The notes: generated from the sequence alone by a model not told the origin. A stretch of 64,000 nt of DNA from an uncultured Aquimarina sp. (GCA_947500545.1 CANMSO010000004.1:310001-374000), one strand, 5' to 3'. Shown: positions 29,329 to 39,587, counted from the first letter of the stretch. Numbers and translations: made by a program.

Positions 29329-30612
29329 ATGAGAATAGTCAAATGCTTATCTGTTCTATTTTTAATCCTTTTTACAATCAACTCATTTGCTCAATTAACT
29401 ATTGAAGCCGATCTAAGATCGCGATTTGAGTACCGACATGGTTTTAACAACCTATTTCCAGATGACGCTGATCCAGCAGCATTTGTTACCCAGCGTTCAC
29501 GACTTAATTTTGGATACGAACAAGAAAGACTAAAACTGTTTATTAGTATACAGGATGTGAGTACATGGGGTGATACACGCCAGATATTGATAAGTGATGG
29601 TAATGATTCTTTTTCACTATTTCAGGCTTGGGGACAAATATTTCTTGATGAAAACTGGTCTCTCAAAGCTGGGCGACAAGTAATCTCATATGATGACCAA
29701 CGTATTTTTGGTGGGCTAGATTGGGCTATGCAAGGCCGTTTTCATGATGCAGCATTGATTAAGTATGAAAATGAAACGCTTAAGGCCGATATTGGAGCTG
29801 CTTTTAGTCAAGAAGGGCAACCCAATGAAGGTACAGGATTTAATATCCAGGGATTCTTTAGTTACAAAGCTATGCAATATGGATACCTCAAAAAAAACTG
29901 GCAAAAAAGCTCAGCTAGCTTTTTGTTCCTCAATACAGGATTCCAAAAATTCACGGGTGTTAACAATGACGAACCTGATGGAGTTTTCTACAGACAAACT
30001 ACTGGTTCTTATTTTACATTCCCGATCAGCAAAGTTAATTTTGCAGGTAGTGCGTATTATCAATTCGGAAAAGCAGATGCCGATACAGACTTAAGTGCAT
30101 ATCAAGTCTCTTTAGAAGCTACTTACAAACCTGGGAAAATTTTATACGGTTTAGGAGTTGAACTTTTAAGTGGTACTGATCAAGATGGAGATGATAAAAA
30201 CAAATCTTTCTTCCCCCTCTATGGAACCAATCATAAATTTAATGGATATATGGATTACTTCTATGTAGGTAATCATGCAAATAATGTAGGTTTAAATGAT
30301 GTATATGCAAAACTCGTTTTTACAACCGGAGAGACGTCTAATTTACTTCTTAAAGGACACTATTTTATGGCCAATGCAGATCTAACAGCCGATGAAGATA
30401 AATATCTAGGGACAGAAGTAGATATCGTATTTACGCAAAAAATCATAAAAAACGTAAAGTTGAATCTAGGGTATTCTCACATGTTTGCTGCAGAAAGTAT
30501 GAGTCTTATAAAAGGAGGAAGACCTCATGACAATACCAATAACTGGGGTTGGGCTCAGCTTATTATTAATCCTAATCTTTTTACAACCGATTTTAAAAAG
30601 AATATTGAATAA
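29329..30612 (+). CDS. Alginate-export-like outer-membrane porin
   Basis: SRFEYRHGF..., FVTQRSRLNFGYE, LKAGRQVISYDDQRIFGGLDW. Confidence 0.7.
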   Translation: MRIVKCLSVLFLILFTINSFAQLTIEADLRSRFEYRHGFNNLFPDDADPAAFVTQRSRLNFGYEQERLKLFISIQDVSTWGDTRQILISDGNDSFSLFQAWGQIFLDENWSLKAGRQVISYDDQRIFGGLDWAMQGRFHDAALIKYENETLKADIGAAFSQEGQPNEGTGFNIQGFFSYKAMQYGYLKKNWQKSSASFLFLNTGFQKFTGVNNDEPDGVFYRQTTGSYFTFPISKVNFAGSAYYQFGKADADTDLSAYQVSLEATYKPGKILYGLGVELLSGTDQDGDDKNKSFFPLYGTNHKFNGYMDYFYVGNHANNVGLNDVYAKLVFTTGETSNLLLKGHYFMANADLTADEDKYLGTEVDIVFTQKIIKNVKLNLGYSHMFAAESMSLIKGGRPHDNTNNWGWAQLIINPNLFTTDFKKNIE

Positions 30613-30647
30613 AAATACTTATCTTATTAATCTCATTATAAGGAGGT

Positions 30648-30675
30648 TGTATTGAAAAATAAATTTTTCAATACA
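30648..30675. other. 13-bp perfect inverted repeat between porin and napD
   Basis: TGTATTGAAAAAT-AA-ATTTTTCAATACA. Confidence 0.6.
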
Positions 30676-30728
30676 GAAATAAAAATTATCGATTCTAGAT
30701 AGTATTAAATGAACCTTAAACCAAAAAT

Positions 30729-30968
30729 ATGCCTATAAAAAGTTACCTAGCTCATCCTCATAACGGTAAAAAAAATGAACTCATTCAGGCATTATCGGCA
30801 ATAGATCAATGTGAGGTCGTGGCGGCTCAGAATAAAGAGGTTCTTGTTTTGGTTACTGAAACCGACAATGATAGCGAAGAAAATCTCTTAAAAGAAAAAT
30901 TAGAAACTATTAATAGCCTAAAACTACTGGCCCTAGTTTCTGGATTTAATACTCCACAAAACAACTAA
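30729..30968 (+). CDS. napD: NapD-like chaperone
   Basis: Small protein directly before napA with the NapD size and ferredoxin-like pattern. Confidence 0.7.
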   Translation: MPIKSYLAHPHNGKKNELIQALSAIDQCEVVAAQNKEVLVLVTETDNDSEENLLKEKLETINSLKLLALVSGFNTPQNN

Positions 30969-30972
30969 TCCT

Positions 30973-33300
30973 ATGTACACTTCCATAACCAATAGAAGAA
31001 AATTTATAAAGAAAATGGCGATAATGTCTGCAATGACAGCCGCAGCTACTATGTTCCCCGGGATCTTATTTGCCAATGAGCAGGAAGAAGGAATACCTAA
31101 TGGAGCTAACCTAGATTGGAAAAAAGGCCCATGTAGATTTTGTGGTGTAGGATGTGGTATTTTGGTAGGTACCGAAAATGGAAAAGCAATAGCAGTAAAA
31201 GGAGATCCTAATAGTCCTGTAAACAAAGGACTACTTTGTGTAAAAGGATATCATCAAACCATGTGCATTCAATCAAAAGATAGACTAACCCATGCTTTGG
31301 TAAAGAAAAATGGTCAATATGTTAAAACTCCACTTAATGAGGCTTTGGACATTGTTGCCAATAAAATGAAAGAAACTATTGAAAAGCATGGCAAAGATGC
31401 TGTAGCCATGTATACTTCTGGGCAATCTACAATACCTGAAGGATATGTTGCATCCAAATTAATGAAAGGTGCAATTGGAACAAACAATCTGGATTGTAAT
31501 GCTCGATTGTGTATGGCCAGTGCCGTGGCTGGTTTTTTAACCACTTTTGGAGCTGATGAACCTATGGGGTGTTATGATGATATTGACCATGCGGATTATT
31601 TTATAACATGGGGAAATAATATGGCAGAAATGCATCCCGTATTATTTTCTAGAATGTTAGAACAAAAAAGCAGAAGAGGTGCTAAAATTATTGATTTTGC
31701 TACACGTACAACACGATCTAGTACTGCCTCTGATACATCAATATTATTCGAACCCCAAACTGACTTGGCAGTTGCCAATGCTATTTGTTATGAAATTATT
31801 AATAACGGATGGGTAAATAGATCGTTTGTAGAAAAACATTGCAATTTCAGCAAAGGACTAACTAATATGGGATATGGTCTGGAAGATAATTACAAGTTTA
31901 AGGATAAGCCCTCAACAATAGATTTTGAAGCGTATAAAAAATTCTTAGAAGATTATACTCCAGAAAAAGTAGCAAAATACTCAAAAGTATCTGTAAAAGA
32001 TATCAAATATTTAGCTGCTATATATGGAGATCCAAACAAAAAAGTAGTTTCCTACTGGTGTATGGGAATGAATCAACATACCAGAGGAACATGGATGAAT
32101 AATTTGGTTTATAATATTCATCTACTTACAGGAAAAATTTCACAACCAGGAAACGGACCATTTTCATTAACAGGCCAACCATCTGCTTGCGGTACAGCAA
32201 GAGAAGTAGGTACTTTTACGCATAAGTTGCCAAAAGGAGTCGTAATGAATGAAAAACATAGGCGCTTGGCAGCAAAAATATGGAAAGTACCTTACGAACG
32301 CATTCCACCTAAACCAACATACCATGCTACAGAAATGTTTAGAGCTGTTGATCGTGGAGATATTAAATTTATTTGGACACAAGTAACTAATCCTTTGGTT
32401 TCATTACCTAAAACGGGACGTTATCGACCCGCCATGGAAAAGGACTCTTGTTTTGTTGTCGTTTCTGATGTTTTTCCGACACCAACATCCGATGTCGCAG
32501 ATGTAATTTTACCTGCATCATGGCATATAGAAAAAAGTGGATTATACGGGAATTCTGAACGAAGAACCCAACATTGGGATAAAATGGTAGAGGGTCCAGG
32601 AGAAACAACTCCAGACGCATGGATGACCATCGAAGTTGCAAAACGAATGGGGTATGGTGATCTATTTCCTTATAGTGAAGAAAATCATGTCGAAGAAATT
32701 TATAACGAATATAGACAGTTTCATGAAGGAGCAAAACACGGAATGGCTCCTTTAGAAGTTTTAAAGAAGGAATCTGGAGTAATCTGGCCTTATGTAAATG
32801 GGAAATCCACACAATGGCGCTTCAATGCAAAATATGACCCTGCATGTTCTAATGGTGAAGATTTTCATTTCTATGGGAAACCAGACGGTAAAGCTGTGAT
32901 TTGGCAACGACCATACGAACCTGCTCCAGAAGTCCCAGATGCAACATACCCTTTTTGGCTCAATACCGGAAGAGTTATCGAACATTGGCATACAGGCTCT
33001 ATGACACGTAGGATTCCTGTATTGCATAAAGCAATGCCAAGTGCCTATGCTGAATTTCATCCAGAAGATGCTAAAACATTAGGAATTAGAAATGGAGAAA
33101 ATGTAAAAGTAATTTCACGTAGAGGATCATGTATATTACCTGCATCCATAAATGAAAGAGGATTGCCTACCAAAGGACAGGTTTTTGTGCCCTTCTTTGA
33201 TGAAAACATGATGATTAATGACGTTACTTTAGATGCTTTTTGTCCGATTTCTAAAGAGCCAGATTATAAAAAATGTGCCGTTAAAGTCGAAAAAGTGTAG
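30973..33300 (+). CDS. napA: Periplasmic nitrate reductase catalytic subunit
   Basis: Tat motif NRRKFIKK; CRFCGVGC 4Fe-4S; LDCNARLCMASAVAGF; molybdopterin oxidoreductase. Confidence 0.9.
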   Translation: MYTSITNRRKFIKKMAIMSAMTAAATMFPGILFANEQEEGIPNGANLDWKKGPCRFCGVGCGILVGTENGKAIAVKGDPNSPVNKGLLCVKGYHQTMCIQSKDRLTHALVKKNGQYVKTPLNEALDIVANKMKETIEKHGKDAVAMYTSGQSTIPEGYVASKLMKGAIGTNNLDCNARLCMASAVAGFLTTFGADEPMGCYDDIDHADYFITWGNNMAEMHPVLFSRMLEQKSRRGAKIIDFATRTTRSSTASDTSILFEPQTDLAVANAICYEIINNGWVNRSFVEKHCNFSKGLTNMGYGLEDNYKFKDKPSTIDFEAYKKFLEDYTPEKVAKYSKVSVKDIKYLAAIYGDPNKKVVSYWCMGMNQHTRGTWMNNLVYNIHLLTGKISQPGNGPFSLTGQPSACGTAREVGTFTHKLPKGVVMNEKHRRLAAKIWKVPYERIPPKPTYHATEMFRAVDRGDIKFIWTQVTNPLVSLPKTGRYRPAMEKDSCFVVVSDVFPTPTSDVADVILPASWHIEKSGLYGNSERRTQHWDKMVEGPGETTPDAWMTIEVAKRMGYGDLFPYSEENHVEEIYNEYRQFHEGAKHGMAPLEVLKKESGVIWPYVNGKSTQWRFNAKYDPACSNGEDFHFYGKPDGKAVIWQRPYEPAPEVPDATYPFWLNTGRVIEHWHTGSMTRRIPVLHKAMPSAYAEFHPEDAKTLGIRNGENVKVISRRGSCILPASINERGLPTKGQVFVPFFDENMMINDVTLDAFCPISKEPDYKKCAVKVEKV

Positions 33301-33303
33301 GTT

Positions 33304-34005
33304 ATGAAAAAGAGACTAGGTATTATAATATTATTTACACTTTTATTCATTGCCTTTATAGCAATCTGGAATTATAGCTATAAAAAAGGGTTAGAAGAAG
33401 CATATATCCCAATTGAAACCACTGTTCCCGTTTCTATAATTCCTTCAGAAAAAGGAGTGTTTGCACGCTCAGAATTTGCTTTAGAATATCTTAACATGCC
33501 CGTTGACGAAGCTCATCAACGAAGTCTCGAAACATATTATAACAACAGAGCATACCCAGGAGCACCCCCAAGCATTCCTCATCCTTTACTTAAAGGAGAA
33601 AGAGGTGTAGGAGGAAATGCTTGTTTACAATGTCATCAAAATGGAGGGTTTGTAGAAAAATTTAATGCCTATACTCCTATAACTCCACACCCCGAATTGA
33701 TTAATTGTAGGCAATGTCATGTAGCTCAAAAAGCAAAAACACTTTTTACCGCCGTAAATTTTGCAAAAGTGAATGCCCCCAAAGCGGGTGTAAATAATGC
33801 CTTACCTGGTAGCCCACCAATGATCCCACATCAAATTCAGATGCGAGAAAACTGTCTTGCCTGCCATGCAGGACCGGCTGCTCCAAAAGAGATTCGGGTT
33901 ACGCATCCAGAAAGAATAAACTGTCGTCAATGTCACGTGCCTGATACTCGTGAGTATGTAGATGTAGAAATTTTTACAAGAACTAATAGCCTCCAAAATG
34001 ATTAA
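33304..34005 (+). CDS. NapB-type cytochrome c with internal duplication (4 CXXCH)
   Basis: CLQCH, CRQCH, CLACH, CRQCH; PGAPPSIPH and PGSPPMIPH repeats. Confidence 0.85.
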   Translation: MKKRLGIIILFTLLFIAFIAIWNYSYKKGLEEAYIPIETTVPVSIIPSEKGVFARSEFALEYLNMPVDEAHQRSLETYYNNRAYPGAPPSIPHPLLKGERGVGGNACLQCHQNGGFVEKFNAYTPITPHPELINCRQCHVAQKAKTLFTAVNFAKVNAPKAGVNNALPGSPPMIPHQIQMRENCLACHAGPAAPKEIRVTHPERINCRQCHVPDTREYVDVEIFTRTNSLQND

Positions 34006-34621
34006 AAAAAATTACATATATATTCTAGGCTGTACTTGCGTTGTTACACTTTTTTCTTGTAAGCATGGCGAAGGAGAATATCATAATATCACTGATAAAA
34101 TAGAAGCCGAAAGTAAAAATTATCATGGTACATCAATTTCTTCAGAACAGCTTCTAGAAGGAATTGAGACCATAGAAATAAGCGAAGGACCACATACTTT
34201 TTTAATCCCCGAAAGAAAAGGCCAGATAAAATCTTACGCCTGTACCGAATGCCACACGAAACCATTACATCAATTAAAAATTAATGATACAATCAAGAAA
34301 GCGCATTGGGATATAAAGTTGATCCACGCCAATTTAAATACAATGAACTGTATAACCTGTCATAATGGTAATGACATGGACAACTTAAAAAGTTTAACAG
34401 GTAATACCATTGATTTTAATAGAAGCCATAGGTTATGCAGTCAATGTCATAGTAAACAGTTTGAAGATTGGAAAGGTGGAGCACATGGTAAAAAAGTAGC
34501 AGGTTGGGCACCGCCAAGAGCATCAATGACCTGTGTGAATTGTCATAATCCACATAAACCTGGTTTTGACACCAGGTGGCCAGCAGGGTTTAATACTCAA
34601 AAAGTTAAAGAAAGAGAATAA
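33998..34621 (+). CDS. Tetraheme cytochrome c (lipoprotein signal)
   Basis: CTECH, CITCH, CSQCH, CVNCH; LFSCKHG lipobox. Confidence 0.8.
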   Translation: MIKKNYIYILGCTCVVTLFSCKHGEGEYHNITDKIEAESKNYHGTSISSEQLLEGIETIEISEGPHTFLIPERKGQIKSYACTECHTKPLHQLKINDTIKKAHWDIKLIHANLNTMNCITCHNGNDMDNLKSLTGNTIDFNRSHRLCSQCHSKQFEDWKGGAHGKKVAGWAPPRASMTCVNCHNPHKPGFDTRWPAGFNTQKVKERE

Positions 34622-34662
34622 TCGAATAGCATTTTATTGTCATTTTAATAAAAATATAAGTT

Positions 34663-35850
34663 ATGAGTGGGATCGGAAAATATTTCAAGTTGAATCTAAA
34701 TAGTGCTACTAAGCAAACCTCGGGATCTTGTGGTTGTGGTAGTAGTTCAGGAGGTTGCGGCACTCCTAAAGAGGATACTTCTGAAACGTCTTACGGTTGT
34801 GCAAACACGTCTGGAGGGTGTGGATCTCAACCACAATCTCAAACGCATATTAGTGATGAAGATTTTGATGCTGCTGTAGATGCTGCTATCGGTGAGGGGC
34901 CCAAAAAAGATGGTTTTGATCAGGTTTTTGATGTACAAATGGATCGTCGCTCTGCTTTTAAAAAATTGACCGCCAGTTTACTAATCGGAGCAGGAGCTGT
35001 AAGTACATCTTGTAGTGTTACAACTGGAGAAGACTCCAAAGAAAAAGCGCAAATAGACTGGGAAGAACAATTCAAAGGCAACTACAAATTGATGACCGAT
35101 GAAGAACGCAATGCAACCGTAGAAAGATTGGTTCGCTCCTATCAACTTCGGAAAAAGAAAAATATCAATATGTCTTCGAAAGATGCTGAAAAAGATGTCC
35201 TCTTTGGTTATGCTTTTAATATTTCGAAATGCCAAGGATATATGGATTGTGTAAGCGCATGTGTAGAAGAAAATAATCAAGATCGCAATTCGCAAATGGA
35301 ATATATCCGTATCCATGAAATGAAGGATGGAAAAGGTTTCAAATTTGAAGAGGCCGATGACAACTACTACCACGAAGTCCCCGCTGAAGGTCATTTTTAT
35401 ATGGGAACACAGTGTTTTCATTGTGATAACCCACCATGTGTAGATGTATGCCCTGTACAAGCTACCTGGAGAGAAGATGACGGATTAGTAGTGATCGATT
35501 ACGACTGGTGCGTTGGCTGTAGATACTGTATGGCCGCGTGTCCTTATGATGGACGAAGATTTAACTGGAGTACACCAGAGGTTCCAGAAGAAGAAATAAA
35601 TAAAAATCAACACTACCTAGGAAATCGTATGCGTAAAAAAGGAGTGATGGAAAAATGTACTTTTTGTGTACAACGCTCTAGAGCAGGTAAAAATCCAGCC
35701 TGTGTTGAGGCATGCCCTACGGGAGCAAGGATTTTTGGAAATTTATTAGATCCTAATAGTACTATACGCTGGGTACTAGAAAACAAAAAAGTGTTTAGAC
35801 TAAAAGAAGATCTAGGTACAGAGCCGAAGTTCTGGTACTTCATGGATTGA
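34663..35850 (+). CDS. 4Fe-4S ferredoxin subunit (NrfC/PsrB/ActB-like) with Cys-rich N-terminus
   Basis: CQGYMDCVSAC, CFHCDNPPCVDVCPVQA, CVGCRYCMAACPYDGR, CTFC..PACVEACPTGAR. Confidence 0.88.
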   Translation: MSGIGKYFKLNLNSATKQTSGSCGCGSSSGGCGTPKEDTSETSYGCANTSGGCGSQPQSQTHISDEDFDAAVDAAIGEGPKKDGFDQVFDVQMDRRSAFKKLTASLLIGAGAVSTSCSVTTGEDSKEKAQIDWEEQFKGNYKLMTDEERNATVERLVRSYQLRKKKNINMSSKDAEKDVLFGYAFNISKCQGYMDCVSACVEENNQDRNSQMEYIRIHEMKDGKGFKFEEADDNYYHEVPAEGHFYMGTQCFHCDNPPCVDVCPVQATWREDDGLVVIDYDWCVGCRYCMAACPYDGRRFNWSTPEVPEEEINKNQHYLGNRMRKKGVMEKCTFCVQRSRAGKNPACVEACPTGARIFGNLLDPNSTIRWVLENKKVFRLKEDLGTEPKFWYFMD

Positions 35851-37088
35851 TAAAAAACATACTCAAAATGAGAAGACTCAAGGTTTTTAGAAGTTTAGTA
35901 AAAGATAGTCTTGATACTACCACCCAAGGATCAAAAAAATATCACATCTGGATGGCTTTTTTAACATTCGTGATGCTGGTAGGAATGTATTGTTATTCCG
36001 TTCAGTTAGAATACGGTTTAAGTGCCACGGGAATGACTGACCGCGTGAGTTGGGGACTTTACATTTCTAACTTTACATTTCTAGTGGGGGTGGCAGCAGC
36101 AGCTGTGATGTTGGTTATGCCAACATATGTCTTAAAAGATATCGATTTTAAGCAAGCCGTACTTATTGGTGAAGGGCTAGCGGTAGCTGCACTTATTATG
36201 TGCTTGGCATTTGTTGTAGCTGACATGGGTGGCCCATCGGTTCTCTGGCACATGATACCAGGTCTTGGGGTATTCAATTTCCCAAATTCAATGCTTACCT
36301 GGGATGTTCTTGTTCTTAATGGATATTTATTTTTAAATATTTCGATCCCATTTTATATTCTTTTTAGACGCTATCAAGGAAAAGTTCCTAATCCTAAAAT
36401 ATACGTTCCCGGAGCAATTCTTTCTGTTTTCTGGGCAGTAGCAATACATCTTGTAACGGCGTTTTTATATCAGGGATTACAGGCTAGGCCATTTTGGAAT
36501 AATGCACTGTTGGGGCCTCGTTTTTTAGCATCTGCTTTTGCTGCAGGACCTGCATTAATCATTTTAGTATTGGCAATTATCAGAACATTCACCGAATTTA
36601 AAATCGAAGACAAAACGATTAAAAAAATAGGTATGATTGTTACTGTTGCAGCTCAAATAAATTTGATTATGCTAGTGTCTGAGTTATTTAAAGAATTTTA
36701 TGCCCCTACTCACCATAGTGAAAGTGCATATTATTTGTTCTTTGGATTACATGGTAAGACTGCATTATTGCCATGGATTTGGACTGCAATTCCGTTAAAC
36801 GTCTTAGCCACAGTATTACTTACTTTTGGTAAATTACGGAACAACCTTAAGGTACTTTATTTTTGTTGTTTTATCTTATTTGTGGCCATCTGGATAGAGA
36901 AAGGATTTGGGCTTATTGTACCCGGTTTTATTCCTGGACCATACGGTAAAATTGCAGAATACACTCCAACGGGTATTGAGATAGGCGTAACTTTAGGGAT
37001 ATGGGCGCTTGGAGCTTTTGTATTCACAATACTAGCCAAAACCGCAATCAAAATTGAAACCGGAAAACTACGTTTCAAAACTAAATAG
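35847..37088 (+). CDS. NrfD/PsrC-like quinol-interacting membrane subunit
   Basis: Multi-TM, follows Fe-S subunit; WGLYISNFTFLVGVAAAAVMLV. Confidence 0.85.
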   Translation: MIKNILKMRRLKVFRSLVKDSLDTTTQGSKKYHIWMAFLTFVMLVGMYCYSVQLEYGLSATGMTDRVSWGLYISNFTFLVGVAAAAVMLVMPTYVLKDIDFKQAVLIGEGLAVAALIMCLAFVVADMGGPSVLWHMIPGLGVFNFPNSMLTWDVLVLNGYLFLNISIPFYILFRRYQGKVPNPKIYVPGAILSVFWAVAIHLVTAFLYQGLQARPFWNNALLGPRFLASAFAAGPALIILVLAIIRTFTEFKIEDKTIKKIGMIVTVAAQINLIMLVSELFKEFYAPTHHSESAYYLFFGLHGKTALLPWIWTAIPLNVLATVLLTFGKLRNNLKVLYFCCFILFVAIWIEKGFGLIVPGFIPGPYGKIAEYTPTGIEIGVTLGIWALGAFVFTILAKTAIKIETGKLRFKTK

Positions 37089-37120
37089 ATTCTTTACTAA
37101 CAATATTAGTAAACAAAACC

Positions 37121-37132
37121 TGACAAAAGTCA
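37121..37132 (+). promoter_or_regulatory. Family A operator TGACAAAAGTCA before cco operon; -7 TACTTTTG
   Basis: Exact TAnnTTTG at 37156-37163. Confidence 0.75.
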
Positions 37133-37182
37133 TTTTTTAAGAAATCGTTCGCTCATACTTTTGACTCATAATCAAAGTAAGT

Positions 37183-37377
37183 ATGGGTGTAATATATGTG
37201 CTCTTAACAATTAGCATTATCGTTGCAATTATCTTTTTTGTGGCGTTTATTATTTCAGTTAGAAATGGTCAATATGACGATGTATATACTCCTTCTATAC
37301 GTATGCTTTTTGATGACGAACTCGTAAAAGAAAGCAAAAAAAAATCTTCAGTGTCAACTAAAACTAAACAATCATAA
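37183..37377 (+). CDS. ccoS: cbb3 oxidase assembly protein CcoS
   Basis: Short TM protein directly before ccoN. Confidence 0.82.
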   Translation: MGVIYVLLTISIIVAIIFFVAFIISVRNGQYDDVYTPSIRMLFDDELVKESKKKSSVSTKTKQS

Positions 37378-37380
37378 ATT

Positions 37381-39582
37381 ATGCAAATGGAACAATTCTA
37401 TTACGATAATAAAATCGTAAAAAAATTCTTATATGCCACTATGCTTTGGGGTATTGTGGGAATGTCGGTAGGTCTTCTGCTAGCTTTTATGTTTTTATTT
37501 CCTAATCTTACAGATGGTATTTCATGGTTAAGTTTTGGTCGATTAAGACCATTACATACTAATGCCGTTATTTTTGCTTTTGTGGGTAATGCTATCTTTG
37601 CCGGAGTTTATTACTCTACTCAACGATTACTAAAAGCGAGAATGTACAGTGATACCCTAAGTAATGTAAATTTCTGGGTATGGCAATTGATTATTGTAGG
37701 CGCTGCAATTACATTACCTTTGGGATATACCACTTCAAAAGAATACGCAGAACTAGAATGGCCATTTGATATCGCAATAGCAATTATTTGGGTAGTTTTT
37801 GGGTGGAATCTTATTACCACAATCTTAAAACGAAGACAACGTCATTTGTATGTAGCTATTTGGTTTTACCTGGCAACTTTTGTTACCGTTGCTGTACTTC
37901 ATATTTTTAATAGCCTTGAACTCCCAGTGAGTGCTTTAAAAAGTTATTCTGTATATGCAGGAGTTCAGGATGCCCTTGTACAATGGTGGTATGGTCATAA
38001 TGCGGTAGCCTTTTTCCTTACTACACCCTTCTTAGGTCTAATGTATTATTTTATTCCTAAGGCAGCCAACAGACCGGTTTATTCTTATCGATTGTCTATT
38101 GTTCATTTCTGGTCACTAATTTTTATTTACATCTGGGCCGGACCTCACCACTTGTTATATTCTTCTTTGCCGGACTGGGCACAGAATCTTGGTGTAGCAT
38201 TTTCGATTATGTTAATTGCTCCATCATGGGGCGGTATGATCAATGGATTACTTACCCTAAGAGGCGCCTGGGATAAAGTTCGTACAGATCCTGTGTTAAA
38301 ATTCATGGTCGTAGCTATAACCGGATATGGTATGGCAACTTTTGAAGGGCCCATGTTATCCTTAAAAAACGTAAATGCTATTGCACACTTTAGTGATTGG
38401 ATTATTGCTCATGTTCACGTTGGTGCTTTGGCATGGAACGGGTTTCTGACTTTCGGAATGGTATACTGGTTAATTCCTAGACTTACTAAAACAAAACTAT
38501 GGTCTACAGGACTAGCAAATGTGCACTTCTGGATTGGTACTCTAGGTATTATTATGTATGCTTTACCCATGTATGTTGCTGGCTTTGTACAAGCATCAAT
38601 GTGGAAACAATTTAATCCCGATGGAAGTTTAGTATACGGTAATTTCTTAGAAACAGTAAATGAAATCATCCCAATGTATTGGATGCGTGCTATAGGAGGA
38701 AGTTTGTACATCCTTGGGGCTTTTGTAATGTTATACAATATTATTAAAACTGTTCGAAGTGGTAGTACCGTTACTGATGAACTAGCAGAAGCAGCTTCGC
38801 TTCAAAAAGTAACGAAATTTCGAACTGCAAAAGAAGGATATCATACCTGGTTAGAAAGAAGACCTGTAAAGCTCACAATATTTGCTACCATCGCTATTCT
38901 TATTGGTGGTGCAGTACAAATCATTCCAACATTAATGATAGATTCTAATATTCCTACTATAACAAGTGTTAAACCATATACTCCTCTAGAATTAGAAGGT
39001 AGAGATCTATACATAAGAGAAAGTTGTGTGTCCTGCCATTCACAGATGATACGACCTTTCCGTAGTGAAGTAGAACGTTATGGAGAGTATTCCAAAGCTG
39101 GTGAGTATGTATATGATCATCCTTTTCTCTGGGGAAGTAAACGTACTGGGCCAGATCTAATGCGAATAGGTGGCAAATACTCTGACAACTGGCATCTTAA
39201 TCACTTTTATGACCCACAGAGTACCTCATCAGGATCTATAATGCCTAGTTATAAATGGTTGATAAAAAACGAGTTGGATCGATCCCTAACAGAAACTAAA
39301 ATGGAAGCTATGGTGACACTTGGTGTACCCTATACTCCCGAAGAAATAGCCAAAGCACAGCAATGGATGGATGAACAAGCAACTGAAATTGAGAAAAACT
39401 TGTACAGTGATCCTGATTTTGCCAAAACTTATGAAGCAGACAAAAAATATGCAAAGGAAAACGGGGTAGATTTTGTTGAAATGCGAAACAGAGAAGTAGT
39501 TGCTTTAATAGCCTATATCCAACGATTAGGAACTGATATCAAGGTTAAAAACCAAGAAATTGTAGTCGAAAATAAAGAATAG
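37381..39582 (+). CDS. ccoNO: cbb3-type cytochrome c oxidase CcoN-CcoO fusion
   Basis: Heme-copper oxidase subunit I followed by monoheme CcoO (CVSCHSQMIRPFRSEVERYGEYSKAGE). Confidence 0.95.
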   Translation: MQMEQFYYDNKIVKKFLYATMLWGIVGMSVGLLLAFMFLFPNLTDGISWLSFGRLRPLHTNAVIFAFVGNAIFAGVYYSTQRLLKARMYSDTLSNVNFWVWQLIIVGAAITLPLGYTTSKEYAELEWPFDIAIAIIWVVFGWNLITTILKRRQRHLYVAIWFYLATFVTVAVLHIFNSLELPVSALKSYSVYAGVQDALVQWWYGHNAVAFFLTTPFLGLMYYFIPKAANRPVYSYRLSIVHFWSLIFIYIWAGPHHLLYSSLPDWAQNLGVAFSIMLIAPSWGGMINGLLTLRGAWDKVRTDPVLKFMVVAITGYGMATFEGPMLSLKNVNAIAHFSDWIIAHVHVGALAWNGFLTFGMVYWLIPRLTKTKLWSTGLANVHFWIGTLGIIMYALPMYVAGFVQASMWKQFNPDGSLVYGNFLETVNEIIPMYWMRAIGGSLYILGAFVMLYNIIKTVRSGSTVTDELAEAASLQKVTKFRTAKEGYHTWLERRPVKLTIFATIAILIGGAVQIIPTLMIDSNIPTITSVKPYTPLELEGRDLYIRESCVSCHSQMIRPFRSEVERYGEYSKAGEYVYDHPFLWGSKRTGPDLMRIGGKYSDNWHLNHFYDPQSTSSGSIMPSYKWLIKNELDRSLTETKMEAMVTLGVPYTPEEIAKAQQWMDEQATEIEKNLYSDPDFAKTYEADKKYAKENGVDFVEMRNREVVALIAYIQRLGTDIKVKNQEIVVENKE

Positions 39583-39587
39583 AAATT

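Noticed and set aside
37381-39582. CcoN-CcoO fusion as a novelty
   Set aside because: Fused CcoNO is already known in Bacteroidetes; reported only as a feature.
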